Positions 38,524 through 47,518 are shown, counted from the stretch's first letter. The stretch: DNA of 64,000 nucleotides from Psychrobacillus sp. NEAU-3TGS (GCF_029955155.1 NZ_JAPNOZ010000012.1:639610-703609), one strand, 5' to 3'. The notes: generated by a model from the sequence alone, not told the origin. Made by a program: numbers and translations.

Positions 38524-39726
38524 CTATACCTCCATTTCCTTTAAAAACTCTTCAAATGAAGATTGATCTTCCAGTTGCTCATTAGATTGCTCCTGCTCCT
38601 GCTGCTGTTGTTGTTGTTGTTTAAATGACTCTTGGAAAGATTGGTTTCTTTCTTGTCTATTTGGATCTTGTAGAGCTTGTGTTATTTCTAGCTTGTCGAT
38701 TTGAATATTTTGATTAACTAAGCTTTGCTTTAAATGATTTGAGTTTGAATCTAACAGCTCTTTTCCTAGTGCAGTAGATGCCAACATTTTTGCAGTTAAT
38801 ATACCATCTTTTTGGACCAATTCAATACGAATTGTACCAAGCTGCTCCGGATACACTTTAATAACTAACCTATTCGCTCCGCCTGTTTGTCCAAACTGTA
38901 CACGATTCATGACCTTTTGAAGCTCTTTCAAAAATTCTTCTGATTGTGCAGGTTTTTCAGTCGGTAATGTGATCGATACTGTTTCTACTTTTGTTTGTAC
39001 CATTGTAGAAGTTTGCGATTGTATATTGGTCGTTTCTTCTTTCATTTCAACAATCGTTTCATTTGGAACCTGGTTTGTAACTTGTCGAACGATTACTTGG
39101 TGGGTAACGTGCTTTAATCCTTGCATCATATCCGGCTTTTGATTTCCAGTTACAGTAACTTCCGTTGTACTTTCTTTAACATTTTCAAGCAATTGTTTTA
39201 GGTCAAATAATGTGGATTCTTGTTTTAAATTAAGATCCGATTTATTGCCAATTAGCTGTGCTATTTTAAGTAATTGTACAGCTTGCTTTGCTTCTGCTGG
39301 TGATGCTGGTCCTTGCCCACTAAGCGATAAGGTAATCGCATCTGTTAGCTTATTTGCCTGTTGTTGAACGCCTGCTAGAATGTCCCATACATTGGATTCT
39401 GTCATCTCTTCTACCGGATCAATATCTTCTCCTAGTAGCTTGGATAGTAACTCTTTTAACTGTTTCGGATTTACCTCTAATTCCTTCGATCCAAGTAACA
39501 CTTCTAGTTCTTCTAGCGATGCTGTATTAAGAATGGATAATATGTCTTGAGTTACATCCTGTTCAGGCATTTTAAGTATCGTATCAACGGTTGGTTGAAG
39601 TTGTTGATTGGATAATATTTGTCCAAAAACATTGCCAAAAATTTGATTGCTTTGAGGAGATAACTGCTGCCCCTTTGCTGGTAGTGCTATATTATTTCCC
39701 ATATTGACAATTGTTGCGAGATTCAC
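38524..39726 (-). CDS. fliK: Flagellar hook-length control protein FliK
   Basis: FliK measures hook length and triggers the export switch through FlhB. The 400-aa product has a low-conservation N-terminal region and a C-terminal Flg_hook domain (about 275-365) with RLVIKVYPEQLGTIRIELVQ, followed by a glutamine-rich tail. It is shorter than the B. subtilis protein, which is common for this variable family. Confidence 0.92.
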   Translation of the reverse strand: MNLATIVNMGNNIALPAKGQQLSPQSNQIFGNVFGQILSNQQLQPTVDTILKMPEQDVTQDILSILNTASLEELEVLLGSKELEVNPKQLKELLSKLLGEDIDPVEEMTESNVWDILAGVQQQANKLTDAITLSLSGQGPASPAEAKQAVQLLKIAQLIGNKSDLNLKQESTLFDLKQLLENVKESTTEVTVTGNQKPDMMQGLKHVTHQVIVRQVTNQVPNETIVEMKEETTNIQSQTSTMVQTKVETVSITLPTEKPAQSEEFLKELQKVMNRVQFGQTGGANRLVIKVYPEQLGTIRIELVQKDGILTAKMLASTALGKELLDSNSNHLKQSLVNQNIQIDKLEITQALQDPNRQERNQSFQESFKQQQQQQQEQEQSNEQLEDQSSFEEFLKEMEV

Positions 39727-39760
39727 GTACTATCTCACCTCCCTTCAATTAGAGCTGTTA

Positions 39761-40369
39761 TTACTCTGCCATTAGCTCTGTATATTTTGCCGCGTCTTCA
39801 GGCGTCATTTTTTCATAAATTTTCGCTACTGTATCTGGTTTCAAACTAGTTAGTATGCGCAGCGCTTCTGCATCACTCATTTTCGTTATGACGGGAGCAG
39901 CCGCTTTAGCAGACATTTTTTCAAACGTCGAAACTATTTCGCTATATGCTTGTTTCGTGCTTGTTTGTTCTCTTTTAAGTGTTTCTATTTCATCCAGTAG
40001 TCGTTCCTGTTCTACTAGCAGCGCTTCATTTGATTTTACAGAGTCTTCTATCTGCTGTTGCAGTTGACCTATTTCTGCCTCTTTTTGTTGAATTTCTGCT
40101 TGTAAAGAAACAACTCTTTGTTCAAGATTATCCGTTTTTAAGTCTTCTGTTACTACTTCAGTTTGTCCAACACCGGTTAACTCTTTTGCTTTCTCAAAAA
40201 CATTCACATTCAATATTTGAGCAATGATTAGTAGGAGAGCTAAAGCAAATAACAAAGGAATGATAAACCAATAAAAAAACATTTTCATTTTGCTTATACC
40301 TTTTGCATTATTTTCTTCTTGTAGAATGCTTTTCTTCGATTTGTTCCGGTTAGCCATGCTTTTACTCAC
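39761..40369 (-). CDS. MotE/YlxF-like membrane coiled-coil protein
   Basis: The 202-aa product has one membrane helix (FYWFIIPLLFALALLLIIAQ, about 30-50), a long coiled coil (about 80-145) and a C-terminal MgtE_N-like segment (ALRILTSLKPDTVAKIYEKM). It matches YlxF of bacilli, a MotE-type protein, in position (between fliJ and fliK) and architecture. MotE homologs in other phyla stabilise flagellar assembly. It overlaps the fliJ stop by 4 bases. Confidence 0.85.
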   Translation of the reverse strand: MSKSMANRNKSKKSILQEENNAKGISKMKMFFYWFIIPLLFALALLLIIAQILNVNVFEKAKELTGVGQTEVVTEDLKTDNLEQRVVSLQAEIQQKEAEIGQLQQQIEDSVKSNEALLVEQERLLDEIETLKREQTSTKQAYSEIVSTFEKMSAKAAAPVITKMSDAEALRILTSLKPDTVAKIYEKMTPEDAAKYTELMAE

Positions 40370-40815
40370 CTAATCTCTTTGTTTTGAAACTTTAAAGAAG
40401 AAATCTCATCTAACTGTATCGTTTCTAGTCGTTGTTGTTCTTGCCTGAATTGTTCAAAGTCTTTTTCTTTCATCTTTTCGAACTTTCGTACTTCTAACGA
40501 TTTTTCTACTAGCTTCTCTTCAAACCAGTTCATCTTCGTACGTGCTTGTATGACTTCTTTTTGAACTACATCAATTCTTTTTTGAAGTCCATCTATATAT
40601 TTGGAATAATGATGGACTTGATCGACAGACAACCCTGATGATAAACGGTCATTCTGCGCATCCACTGTATCTTCTTGCTTTTTCAATAGCTCATATAATT
40701 CCGTCGCTACTTTTTCAAAGGAATGGACAGATTCTTTATACGCGATTTCCGTTTCTGACTTTTCCTGTTCTCGAATGTTTAACACTTTTGCAAATTTATA
40801 TTGATAGGCAACCAT
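40366..40815 (-). CDS. fliJ: Flagellar export chaperone/ATPase-stalk protein FliJ
   Basis: FliJ is a small coiled-coil protein that inserts into the FliI hexamer and links it to FlhA. The 149-aa product (MVAYQYKFAKVLNIREQEKS) is almost wholly helical and charged, as in the family. It follows fliI at one base and overlaps the ylxF/motE-like gene. Confidence 0.92.
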   Translation of the reverse strand: MVAYQYKFAKVLNIREQEKSETEIAYKESVHSFEKVATELYELLKKQEDTVDAQNDRLSSGLSVDQVHHYSKYIDGLQKRIDVVQKEVIQARTKMNWFEEKLVEKSLEVRKFEKMKEKDFEQFRQEQQRLETIQLDEISSLKFQNKEIR

Positions 40816-40816
40816 T

Positions 40817-42139
40817 TTACGAACCACCACCTGCTAGTTTCACTAATTCATCTACACTCGACTGTAATGTTACTTTGTCTAAATAGCCTTGTTTTAAAAA
40901 TGCTGTGATTAAAGGCTCATACTGTATTGCTTCATCAATTTCTCTGGATGTTCCTCGTTTATAAGCACCTATATTGATCAAATCCTCTGATTTGTTATAC
41001 GTAAAATATAAATCTCGTAAACGTTCCGCTGCTTTTTTATGTTTTTCATCCGATATATGATTCATCAGCCGGCTAATACTTTTCAGTACATTGATCGCTG
41101 GATACTGCCCTTTGTTAGCAAGTGACCGATCGAGTACGATATGGCCATCTAAAATACCTCGGACAGTGTCTGCAATCGGTTCGTTCATGTCGTCACCGTC
41201 TACAAGCACGGTATAAAACGCAGTAATTGTTCCATTTTCATTGGTACCCGTCCGCTCTAATAGCTTCGGTAAGATAGAGAACACAGAAGGAGTATACCCT
41301 CTTGTAGCAGGAGGCTCCCCAACTGCAAGTCCAATTTCACGTTGAGCCATCGCAACACGGGTCACAGAGTCCATCATCAGCATAACGTTGAGCCCTTTAT
41401 CTCGAAAATATTCGGCAATCGCTGTAGCGGTAAACGCACCTTTAATACGCATTAATGCTGGAGAATCTGATGTAGCGGCCACAACAATTGATCTTGCTAA
41501 ACCTTCTTGCCCTAAATCTCGCTCGATAAACTCACGTACTTCTCTTCCACGTTCTCCAATAAGGGCAATAACGTTTAAGTCAGCATTTGTATTTCTTGCA
41601 ATCATTCCAAGCAATGTACTTTTACCAACACCAGACCCTGCGAAGATCCCAACCCTTTGACCTTTTCCGATCGTTAACATTCCATCAATCGCTTTTACAC
41701 CAACTTCAATGCGTTCGTCAATCGGTGGACGGGTAAGGGGATTTGGTGGATCTTGTTCTGTGCCAACAGTCATCAAGCCTTTTGGCAACATAGTTCCATC
41801 TATCGGATTCCCCATCGAATCGAGCACTTTCCCTATTAAATCAGGACCAACCTTTATCTCTAAGGTGCTACCCGTACCTTCGACTAAACATCCTGTTGAT
41901 ATTTCTCGAATATTGGTATATGGCATTAAAATAACGATTTCTTCTTTAAACCCGACTACTTCAGCAAAAATGACAGAATGACCGTTTTTAGAAGAGTTGA
42001 TATGAATTTTACATACATCGCCGATTGAGCTTTCAGGACCTTGAGATTCAATCATTAATCCAACAACTCTATTTACACGGCCATATTTTTTAAATGTAGG
42101 CACATTGGAAATTTGTTGAACTAAATCGACTGCTTTCAT
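40817..42139 (-). CDS. fliI: Flagellum-specific ATPase FliI
   Basis: FliI is the F1-beta-like ATPase of the export apparatus. The start is ATG 42139 (MKAVDLVQQISNVPTFK), eight bases after GGAGTG, giving 440 aa, normal for bacilli. It shows the P-loop GIFAGSGVGKSTLLGM near residue 165, IGERGREVREFIE, VMLMMDSVTRVAMAQREIGL and GEPPATRGYTPS. It lies between fliH and fliJ. Confidence 0.97.
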   Translation of the reverse strand: MKAVDLVQQISNVPTFKKYGRVNRVVGLMIESQGPESSIGDVCKIHINSSKNGHSVIFAEVVGFKEEIVILMPYTNIREISTGCLVEGTGSTLEIKVGPDLIGKVLDSMGNPIDGTMLPKGLMTVGTEQDPPNPLTRPPIDERIEVGVKAIDGMLTIGKGQRVGIFAGSGVGKSTLLGMIARNTNADLNVIALIGERGREVREFIERDLGQEGLARSIVVAATSDSPALMRIKGAFTATAIAEYFRDKGLNVMLMMDSVTRVAMAQREIGLAVGEPPATRGYTPSVFSILPKLLERTGTNENGTITAFYTVLVDGDDMNEPIADTVRGILDGHIVLDRSLANKGQYPAINVLKSISRLMNHISDEKHKKAAERLRDLYFTYNKSEDLINIGAYKRGTSREIDEAIQYEPLITAFLKQGYLDKVTLQSSVDELVKLAGGGS

Positions 42140-42144
42140 CACAT

Positions 42145-42924
42145 TCACTCCATGCTTTCTAGTATGCCAACTAGTTTTTGTCTTAACTCCTGTAGTTGCT
42201 CATCAATGCTTACTACGATTCTTCCATGATTTGTTTCGATAAAACAATCCGTGGCATCCATTTCTTCATCTACAAAAATCATAAAAGGCACATCTACCGG
42301 AAACAAAGAGGCAAGTTCATCCCGATTGCTTGACACTAAGGAAAAATAAGTGGAAGAGACATACAGCTTAATCTCTTTCATTTCTCTCGCTTCTTTTAAT
42401 CCTCTTTTCACGATGGACAAAAAAACTTCGTCGCTTTCTTCTAATTTGGTTCCTATTATTCGTTCAGCTGTTCGAAGGCCTAGTTCTAATATAACTTGTT
42501 CTTGCTGCTGTAAATATTTCGCCGCGTTTTCTTGCGCTATTTGTACAGTTTCATTCGCAATTTGTATGGCGTTTTGCATATCAGAGAATGCCTTTTCGCG
42601 ACCTTCCTCCACTCCTTGAGTAAAGGCTTCGTCATATGCTTGTTGTTGAAAAGCCAGTTTCTGTTCATCCCAAGCTTTTCGCTCGTTTTCAATCGACTGG
42701 TTGAATGCTTCTCTTTCTTCTGCTAAAGCAGCTTTCTTTTGCGAAATTTCCTGCTCTACTTCCTGCATCATTTTTTCTCTTTCTTTTAATAAAATATCCA
42801 AAGAAAGCGGTCGCTCGCTATCTAGCTCTTCTTTTACATGAAGATTTCTGATTCCAATAGGCTTTAATTTTTCACTATTTTCATTTACCTGTACGCCACG
42901 GAAAATCCTAGACAATAATGTCAT
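42145..42924 (-). CDS. fliH: Flagellar export ATPase regulator FliH
   Basis: FliH is the peripheral stalk that holds FliI at the export gate. The start is placed at MTLLSRIFRGVQVNENSEKL (42924), overlapping the fliG 3' end by 17 bases. The 259-aa product has a long charged coiled-coil (about 60-150) and a globular C-terminal domain (LELGLRTAERIIGTKLEE, TNHGRIVVSIDEQLQELR). Confidence 0.93.
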   Translation of the reverse strand: MTLLSRIFRGVQVNENSEKLKPIGIRNLHVKEELDSERPLSLDILLKEREKMMQEVEQEISQKKAALAEEREAFNQSIENERKAWDEQKLAFQQQAYDEAFTQGVEEGREKAFSDMQNAIQIANETVQIAQENAAKYLQQQEQVILELGLRTAERIIGTKLEESDEVFLSIVKRGLKEAREMKEIKLYVSSTYFSLVSSNRDELASLFPVDVPFMIFVDEEMDATDCFIETNHGRIVVSIDEQLQELRQKLVGILESME

Positions 42925-43921
42925 CTCCTCCACCACGTGCAATGATGATTTCGCCTGCATCTTCTAATCTTCGAATAACTGTGACGATACGAGATTGTGC
43001 TTCTTCGACATCACGTAAACGAACCGGCCCCATAAATTCCATTTCTTCTTTAAAAGTTTCAGCCATACGTGTTGACATATTTCGGAAAATCACATCTTTT
43101 ACTTCTTCGCTCGATACTTTCATCGATAGAAGTAAGTCTTCGTTTTCACAATCACGAATAACGCGCTGAATCGAACGATTGTCCAATGTAACAATATCTT
43201 CGAATACAAACATCCGTTTTTTGATTTCTTCTGCAAGTTCTGGATCTTGAATTTCTAAAGCATCCAAAATCGTTTTTTCTGTAGTTCGATCTACGCCGTT
43301 CAACACTTCGACTACTGCATCGACTCCACCAGTTTCGGTATAATCTTGCGTAACTGTAGAAGAAAGTTTCCGTTCTAACACGGATTCAATTTCACTTATT
43401 ACTTCCGGTGACGTAGAATCCATCGTCGCAATACGTTTTGCAATATCTGCCTGCATTTCTTGTGGCAATGAAGAGAGAATAATACCCGCTTGCTGTGCCT
43501 CTAAGTAAGATAAAATCAGTGCAATTGTTTGCGGATGCTCATTTTGGATAAAATTAAATAATTGAGTTGGCTCCGCTCTTCTTGCAAAGTCAAAAGGTCG
43601 CACCTGAAGGGAAGAAGTTAATCGATTAATGATCGCTTGTGCATGTTCTGCACCCAGTGCTTTTTCAAGCACCGTCTTTGCATAGCCGATACCGCCTTGT
43701 GAGATATAATCTTGCGCGAGAGCAATATTATGAAATTCTTCAATAATATCTTCCTTTATTTCAGGTTCTACTTTTTTCACACCTGAAATTTCTAATGTCA
43801 AGCGCTCAATTTCCTCTTCATTCAAATGCTTATAAATAGAAGCCGAAACTTCTGGCCCAAGAGAGATTAATAAGAGCGCTGCTTTTTGCTTACCACTAAG
43901 TTCTTTTTCTTTTTTATTCAT
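42908..43921 (-). CDS. fliG: Flagellar motor switch protein FliG
   Basis: FliG carries torque between stator and rotor. The start is ATG 43921 (MNKKEKELSGKQKAALLLIS) with AGGAGG six bases upstream. Conserved pieces: PFDFARRAEPTQLFNFIQ, EHPQTIALILSYLEAQQAG, and the charged torque helix region MFVFEDIVTLDNRSIQRVIR; it ends GGGDDIIV. 337 aa is normal. A 100-bp non-coding spacer with a strong hairpin separates it from fliF. Confidence 0.97.
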   Translation of the reverse strand: MNKKEKELSGKQKAALLLISLGPEVSASIYKHLNEEEIERLTLEISGVKKVEPEIKEDIIEEFHNIALAQDYISQGGIGYAKTVLEKALGAEHAQAIINRLTSSLQVRPFDFARRAEPTQLFNFIQNEHPQTIALILSYLEAQQAGIILSSLPQEMQADIAKRIATMDSTSPEVISEIESVLERKLSSTVTQDYTETGGVDAVVEVLNGVDRTTEKTILDALEIQDPELAEEIKKRMFVFEDIVTLDNRSIQRVIRDCENEDLLLSMKVSSEEVKDVIFRNMSTRMAETFKEEMEFMGPVRLRDVEEAQSRIVTVIRRLEDAGEIIIARGGGDDIIV

Positions 43922-43939
43922 AGCGGTCCTCCTAATCAA

Positions 43940-44047
43940 TTACCCCACAGCGTAATTGCGTCCTGATTTTGAATTGCGCGAGCAATTAACTCCTTACAAA
44001 ATCTGTGACATCCGCCGGAGGCTTTAACTTTATTCAGCAGAATAAAG
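43940..44047. repeat. Structured spacer within the fla/che operon, between fliF and fliG
   Basis: This spacer is unusual in an operon where most neighbours overlap. It holds a 26-nt perfect palindrome-type hairpin (44025-44050, TAACTTTATTC/GAATAAAGTTA) overlapping the fliF stop, then GCCTCCGGCGGATGTCACAG and AGGACGCAATTACGCTG on the minus strand. I recall sequences like the latter as dispersed repeats in related bacilli, so this is probably an inserted repeat. It contains no gene. Confidence 0.55.
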
Positions 44048-45637
44048 TTAATCTTCGGCTATCCAAGTACGTAACAATTTCGCGAAATCTTCTGGCTTGT
44101 CTTTCGCCATTTTTTCTAGTTGTTTTCGTCTTAAGCTAGCTTCCGTTTCTTTTTCATCATTAATATCATCAATTCTCAATTCTTCTCTTTGCTCTTCAAG
44201 TATCACTTGTTCTTCCTCTTCTTTTCTTCTAGAACGAACGAGCAAGATTAATAGGAGAATAATTGCTGCAAGTGAAATTCCACCTATAACGTACACCCAC
44301 CAAGGAATTTTAGAGGTAGTTTCTGTAGCTGCTACAGATTTACCATTAAATGGTTGAACAGATACTACAATTTTTTCTTCTAGCTGGGCTTCCGTTAATT
44401 CTCCTGCTTCTTCTTTATCAATCGAAGTTCGAATAATCGTTGCAAGAATTTGTTCAATATCTCCTTCGACACCAGTAGGCATAGAGGCAGCATCCTCAGG
44501 ATTAGGCGGTTCCACCATTACTTGAATACCGATATCTCTAATTTTATAAGGACTTTCAACAATTTCTTTTCGAATTCTGTTTACTTCACTATTGATCATG
44601 TCTTCGGTTCTTTCGTAGTCACCATTAGCATTAGAGCCTTCTACATAGTTTGTGAAATTATCTGTAGCATCTTCTGCTTGTGGCGTCCCTCCTGCAACCG
44701 GATTGTTTCCTGTGAATGTTTCCGAAATACGCTGCGCACTGATTTCAATACCAGCCATATTTTCTTCATCTACAGGTAGTACTAAATTTTCTTCTCTGTT
44801 TTCTTGTTGGAAATCGATATCTGTTGTGACAGAAACGACTACTTTGTCTTGGCCCATTAAAGTGCCTAGCATCGTCTGTACTTGTCTTTGTAAGTCGCGC
44901 TCAACGGTCTTTTTAATCGTCATTTGATCCGTTACAGTTGTCCCACCTGCGCCACTACCTGCTTGTTTCATATCAAAATACTCTAAATACTGATTTCTGA
45001 TCGTAATATCTTCTGTAGATAAATTCGGAACGGATTTGGAAACTAAGTTATATAAAGACGTGATTTGTGATTCTGTAAATTGATATCCAGGTTCCGTATT
45101 TAATATGATTGCAGCACTTGCAGCTTCATTGCTTTGTGTTAAAAACACACTTTCCTCTGGTAATGTAATCATTACTTGGGCATCTTTGATTCCTTTTACA
45201 CCTTTTATCAGATTAGCTAGTTCCGTTTGCATAGACGCTAATTTTAATACATTAAATTCATTGTCTGTCATACCAAAACCAGCATTTTGAGAAAAGAAAC
45301 TATAGTCAATCATTCCTGATTGAGGAAATCCTTCTGCTGCTAGTTGAACTAATAATCCATCTACTTGTTCAGCAGGAACGGAAATCGAAGTTCCACCCGC
45401 TGCAATCTGATTTGGCACTCCTTGTGCATCCAATGTTTCTTTTATGCGCCCTATTTCAGCAGGTGAAACGTCGGAATAAAGTGGAACGAATTCTGTTCTT
45501 GTTAAAAAGTAGGTAAGTATAGCAGCCATTAAAATAACCCCAATTACACTACCTATCATGATCCCCTTTTGTGTCTTCGTTCGACTTTTCCAAAAGAGGG
45601 TTATATCACTTGTCATTTTTTTCATACGCTCATTCAT
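44048..45637 (-). CDS. fliF: Flagellar MS-ring protein FliF
   Basis: FliF forms the MS ring in the membrane. The 529-aa product has two membrane helices (MIGSVIGVILMAAILTYFL, about 27-46; WWVYVIGGISLAAIILLLIL, about 445-465), the YscJ-like domain between, and a C-terminal FliG-binding tail rich in K and D (DKPEDFAKLLRTWIAED). Its stop overlaps a hairpin. Confidence 0.96.
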   Translation of the reverse strand: MNERMKKMTSDITLFWKSRTKTQKGIMIGSVIGVILMAAILTYFLTRTEFVPLYSDVSPAEIGRIKETLDAQGVPNQIAAGGTSISVPAEQVDGLLVQLAAEGFPQSGMIDYSFFSQNAGFGMTDNEFNVLKLASMQTELANLIKGVKGIKDAQVMITLPEESVFLTQSNEAASAAIILNTEPGYQFTESQITSLYNLVSKSVPNLSTEDITIRNQYLEYFDMKQAGSGAGGTTVTDQMTIKKTVERDLQRQVQTMLGTLMGQDKVVVSVTTDIDFQQENREENLVLPVDEENMAGIEISAQRISETFTGNNPVAGGTPQAEDATDNFTNYVEGSNANGDYERTEDMINSEVNRIRKEIVESPYKIRDIGIQVMVEPPNPEDAASMPTGVEGDIEQILATIIRTSIDKEEAGELTEAQLEEKIVVSVQPFNGKSVAATETTSKIPWWVYVIGGISLAAIILLLILLVRSRRKEEEEQVILEEQREELRIDDINDEKETEASLRRKQLEKMAKDKPEDFAKLLRTWIAED

Positions 45638-45693
45638 TTGTATCCTCCGGTTATGGTGAATATTTTGCTCGATATTTAGCGATAACCGAGAGT

Positions 45694-45999
45694 TTATACT
45701 GGCATTCGCATGATTTCTTGATACGCTTCAATCACTTTGTTTCGAATTTCTAAAGTTGCGTTCAATGTAATACTTGCTTTTTGTGAAGCAATCATTACAT
45801 CATGCAATTCTATATTCTCTCCACGGATTAATTTTTCTGTTGCAACATCAGAAGCTTTTTGATTTGCATTTACAGAGTCAATTGCGCTTTTCAAAAAATC
45901 GCCAAATTTTTCTTGTGCTTCTGCGGAGCTTATCTTTGAAGTTGTAGAAACAGGATTTATTTGGGAAGGATTAAATAATGAAATAGATTCAATCGCCAT
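45694..45999 (-). CDS. fliE: Flagellar hook-basal body protein FliE
   Basis: FliE joins the MS ring to the rod. The 101-aa product contains FGDFLKSAIDSVNANQKASD and IELHDVMIASQKASITLNAT, both typical. It lies between flgC and fliF. Confidence 0.95.
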   Translation of the reverse strand: MAIESISLFNPSQINPVSTTSKISSAEAQEKFGDFLKSAIDSVNANQKASDVATEKLIRGENIELHDVMIASQKASITLNATLEIRNKVIEAYQEIMRMPV

Positions 46000-46022
46000 A
46001 TTCGTTCAGACCTTCTTTCTTT

Positions 46023-46484
46023 TTATTTTCCAATTTCTAATGCTTTTGACAACATTGCTTTGTTCGCATTAAAAACAGTGACATTCGCTTCATATGAGCG
46101 GGTGGCTGATATTAAGTCAACCATTTCTTTTAAAGGGTCTACATTAGGCATTTCTACATACCCTTCCTCATTCGCGTCGATATGCGTCGGATCAAATACT
46201 AATTTGAGTGGAGTTTCTGTATCTTCGTTGATTTTTGATACTTTTACCCCATGTCCAACACCATCTTTATTTGCCGTCCCCATCGCTACGTTTAAGAAAT
46301 TCGAAAATTTCCCTTCTTGCGGTTGTAGTGTGACTGTCTTTCTTCTATATGCTTGCCACTCACCATCGACAAATTTCGCCCTTGTGGTGTCAACGTTTGC
46401 AATATTAGAAGAAATCACATCCATACGTAGGCGTTGAGCCGTTAAAGCGGAAGCAGTTGTATTCATTCCATGAAAAATCGACAT
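46023..46484 (-). CDS. flgC: Flagellar proximal rod protein FlgC
   Basis: FlgC is a rod subunit. The 153-aa product has the rod motif ISSNIANVDTTRAKFVDGEW and the C-terminal heptad region VDLISATRSYEANVTVFNAN. Its ATG overlaps the flgB stop by one base. Confidence 0.96.
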   Translation of the reverse strand: MSIFHGMNTTASALTAQRLRMDVISSNIANVDTTRAKFVDGEWQAYRRKTVTLQPQEGKFSNFLNVAMGTANKDGVGHGVKVSKINEDTETPLKLVFDPTHIDANEEGYVEMPNVDPLKEMVDLISATRSYEANVTVFNANKAMLSKALEIGK

Positions 46485-46879
46485 TATCTGCTTCCTCCTT
46501 TAATAACTGTTTGGAGCGTGTTCATTTTCCCGCTCACACGGTCTACAAGCGCATTATAGTAAAGCTGATTGGTCGCAAGGTTCGCTTGTTCTTTGTCCAT
46601 GTCGACTCCATTTCCATTGTTGCTGTATCTAAAATTTTTATAGTCAAACACTCCAGAAGTACTAGTTTCCATGCTAAAATTCATATGCTTCTGTTCTGTT
46701 CGATTGGCAGAAATAGTACTTTTTTTGGCTTCTGATAAAAATTCATTAAAGCTCACACTTTTCGCTTTGTAATTCGGTGTGTCAACATTTGCTATATTTT
46801 GCGCAATTGTTTTTTGTTTCGCAGCAGAGAAAGCTAATCCTCTTTCCAAATTTGATATTGTTCCGCCAAATATACCCAA
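46484..46879 (-). CDS. flgB: Flagellar proximal rod protein FlgB
   Basis: FlgB is the first gene of the fla/che operon. The 131-aa product starts at TTG (46879) after GAGGTG, and carries IAQNIANVDTPNYKAKSVSF. Codons 31-70 include the usual disordered rod segment. Upstream is a 640-bp gene-free region that must contain the operon promoter(s). Confidence 0.95.
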   Translation of the reverse strand: MGIFGGTISNLERGLAFSAAKQKTIAQNIANVDTPNYKAKSVSFNEFLSEAKKSTISANRTEQKHMNFSMETSTSGVFDYKNFRYSNNGNGVDMDKEQANLATNQLYYNALVDRVSGKMNTLQTVIKGGSR

Positions 46880-46909
46880 CTATTTCACCTCATTTTGCTC
46901 TTGTATTTT

Positions 46910-46938
46910 TTTATAATAAGAATCTATGAAAATCATAA
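46910..46938 (-). promoter_or_regulatory. Weak sigma-A-like promoter candidate for flgB
   Basis: TTATGA (46933-46938) and TATAAA (46910-46915) lie 17 bases apart on the minus strand, about 30 bases upstream of the flgB start. The -35 match is poor; this is a candidate only. Confidence 0.3.
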
Positions 46939-47032
46939 TAATCTAATTGTAATGAAAACGTTACATTGTGTCTATTCAATTTACGCCGTTTTAATAGGTC
47001 ATTTGTCCTTTTTTTCGCTAACTTTCGACTTT

Positions 47033-47068
47033 TTATTGTCGGTTCTTCACAATTGTTAATTTTTGCAT
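47033..47068 (-). CDS. Possible 11-aa leader peptide upstream of flgB
   Basis: GGAGG lies six bases before an ATG, and the frame reads MQKLTIVKNRQ then stops. The SD is one of the best in the window. A region with GTC-GAC and AGG-CCT complementarity follows. It may be a regulatory leader peptide for the fla/che operon, or chance; there is no comparative evidence. Confidence 0.3.
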   Translation of the reverse strand: MQKLTIVKNRQ

Positions 47069-47289
47069 AGATTACCTCCAAAAATCAATCAAAAAGTATC
47101 ATTTTTCACAAAAACTTAACGTTTGATTTAATAGAATAGTCGAAATAATGTATCTTATTGTCTACCCTATTAGAGAATAAAAAAACTAATTATTAAAAAG
47201 ATAGTTCTTAATACGGAGATGCCGATCGTAGTGAAGTCTCACTATAATGAGAAGAATCTCGTTAAACTAGTATCCAAATAATGGCTAAG

Positions 47290-47373
47290 AGCAATCAACC
47301 AGTCATGGAAAGCAACAAAATTATTAGTGAGAGCAACCAATTTACTCCTGAAAGCAACCATTTCTAAAAATAG
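47290..47373. repeat. 21-bp periodic repeat, four units
   Basis: AGCAA-type units begin at 47290, 47311, 47332 and 47353, exactly 21 bp apart; consecutive units share AGCAAYCAA-like starts and diverge after. On the minus strand the unit begins GGTTGCTYTC, and the open frame across it encodes 7-aa units of the type VAFRSKL / VALTNNF / VAFHDWL / IALSHYL. Confidence 0.65.
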
Positions 47374-47464
47374 CAAGTTTACTTGGATTGAGACACTGAT
47401 AACTACCCTACAGAATGCTAAACTGTATAAGCTCATTGTATTTTACGAAACTTATAAACCTCCA

Positions 47465-47502
47465 CAAAAAAAGCCTCTCCTACCTATTAAGTAGAAGAGG
47501 CT
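47465..47502 (-). terminator. Rho-independent terminator after codY
   Basis: AGCCTCTTCTAC pairs with GTAGGAGAGGCT (one mismatch-type wobble) around an 7-base loop and is followed by TTTTTTTG on the minus strand. It ends the xerC-clpQ-clpY-codY transcript. Confidence 0.88.
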
Positions 47503-47518
47503 GATTTGTCTTATTTTA

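Larger units (their letters stand above)
46880..47518. other. Gene-free region upstream of flgB (fla/che control region)
   Basis: No ordinary gene is seen between codY and flgB. In transcription order it holds the codY terminator, a 21-bp periodic repeat (47290-47373), a possible 11-codon open frame with a strong SD (47033-47068) and a weak promoter-like pair near flgB. A 64-codon open frame over the periodic repeat encodes hydrophobic heptads and is not a recognised protein. I found no convincing match to the sigma-D consensus. Confidence 0.7.

Noticed and set aside
46921-46980. CodY-binding box near flgB
   Set aside because: The best candidate (GATTTTCATAGATTC) has about five mismatches to the 15-base consensus, too many to claim.
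47290-47373. CRISPR array
   Set aside because: The 21-bp units have only about five to nine conserved bases each and no constant spacer-repeat structure; no cas genes are present.
47242-47436. 64-aa hydrophobic protein upstream of flgB
   Set aside because: It lies on a 21-bp repeat whose period is a multiple of three; heptad periodicity is a consequence of that. No SD was seen.
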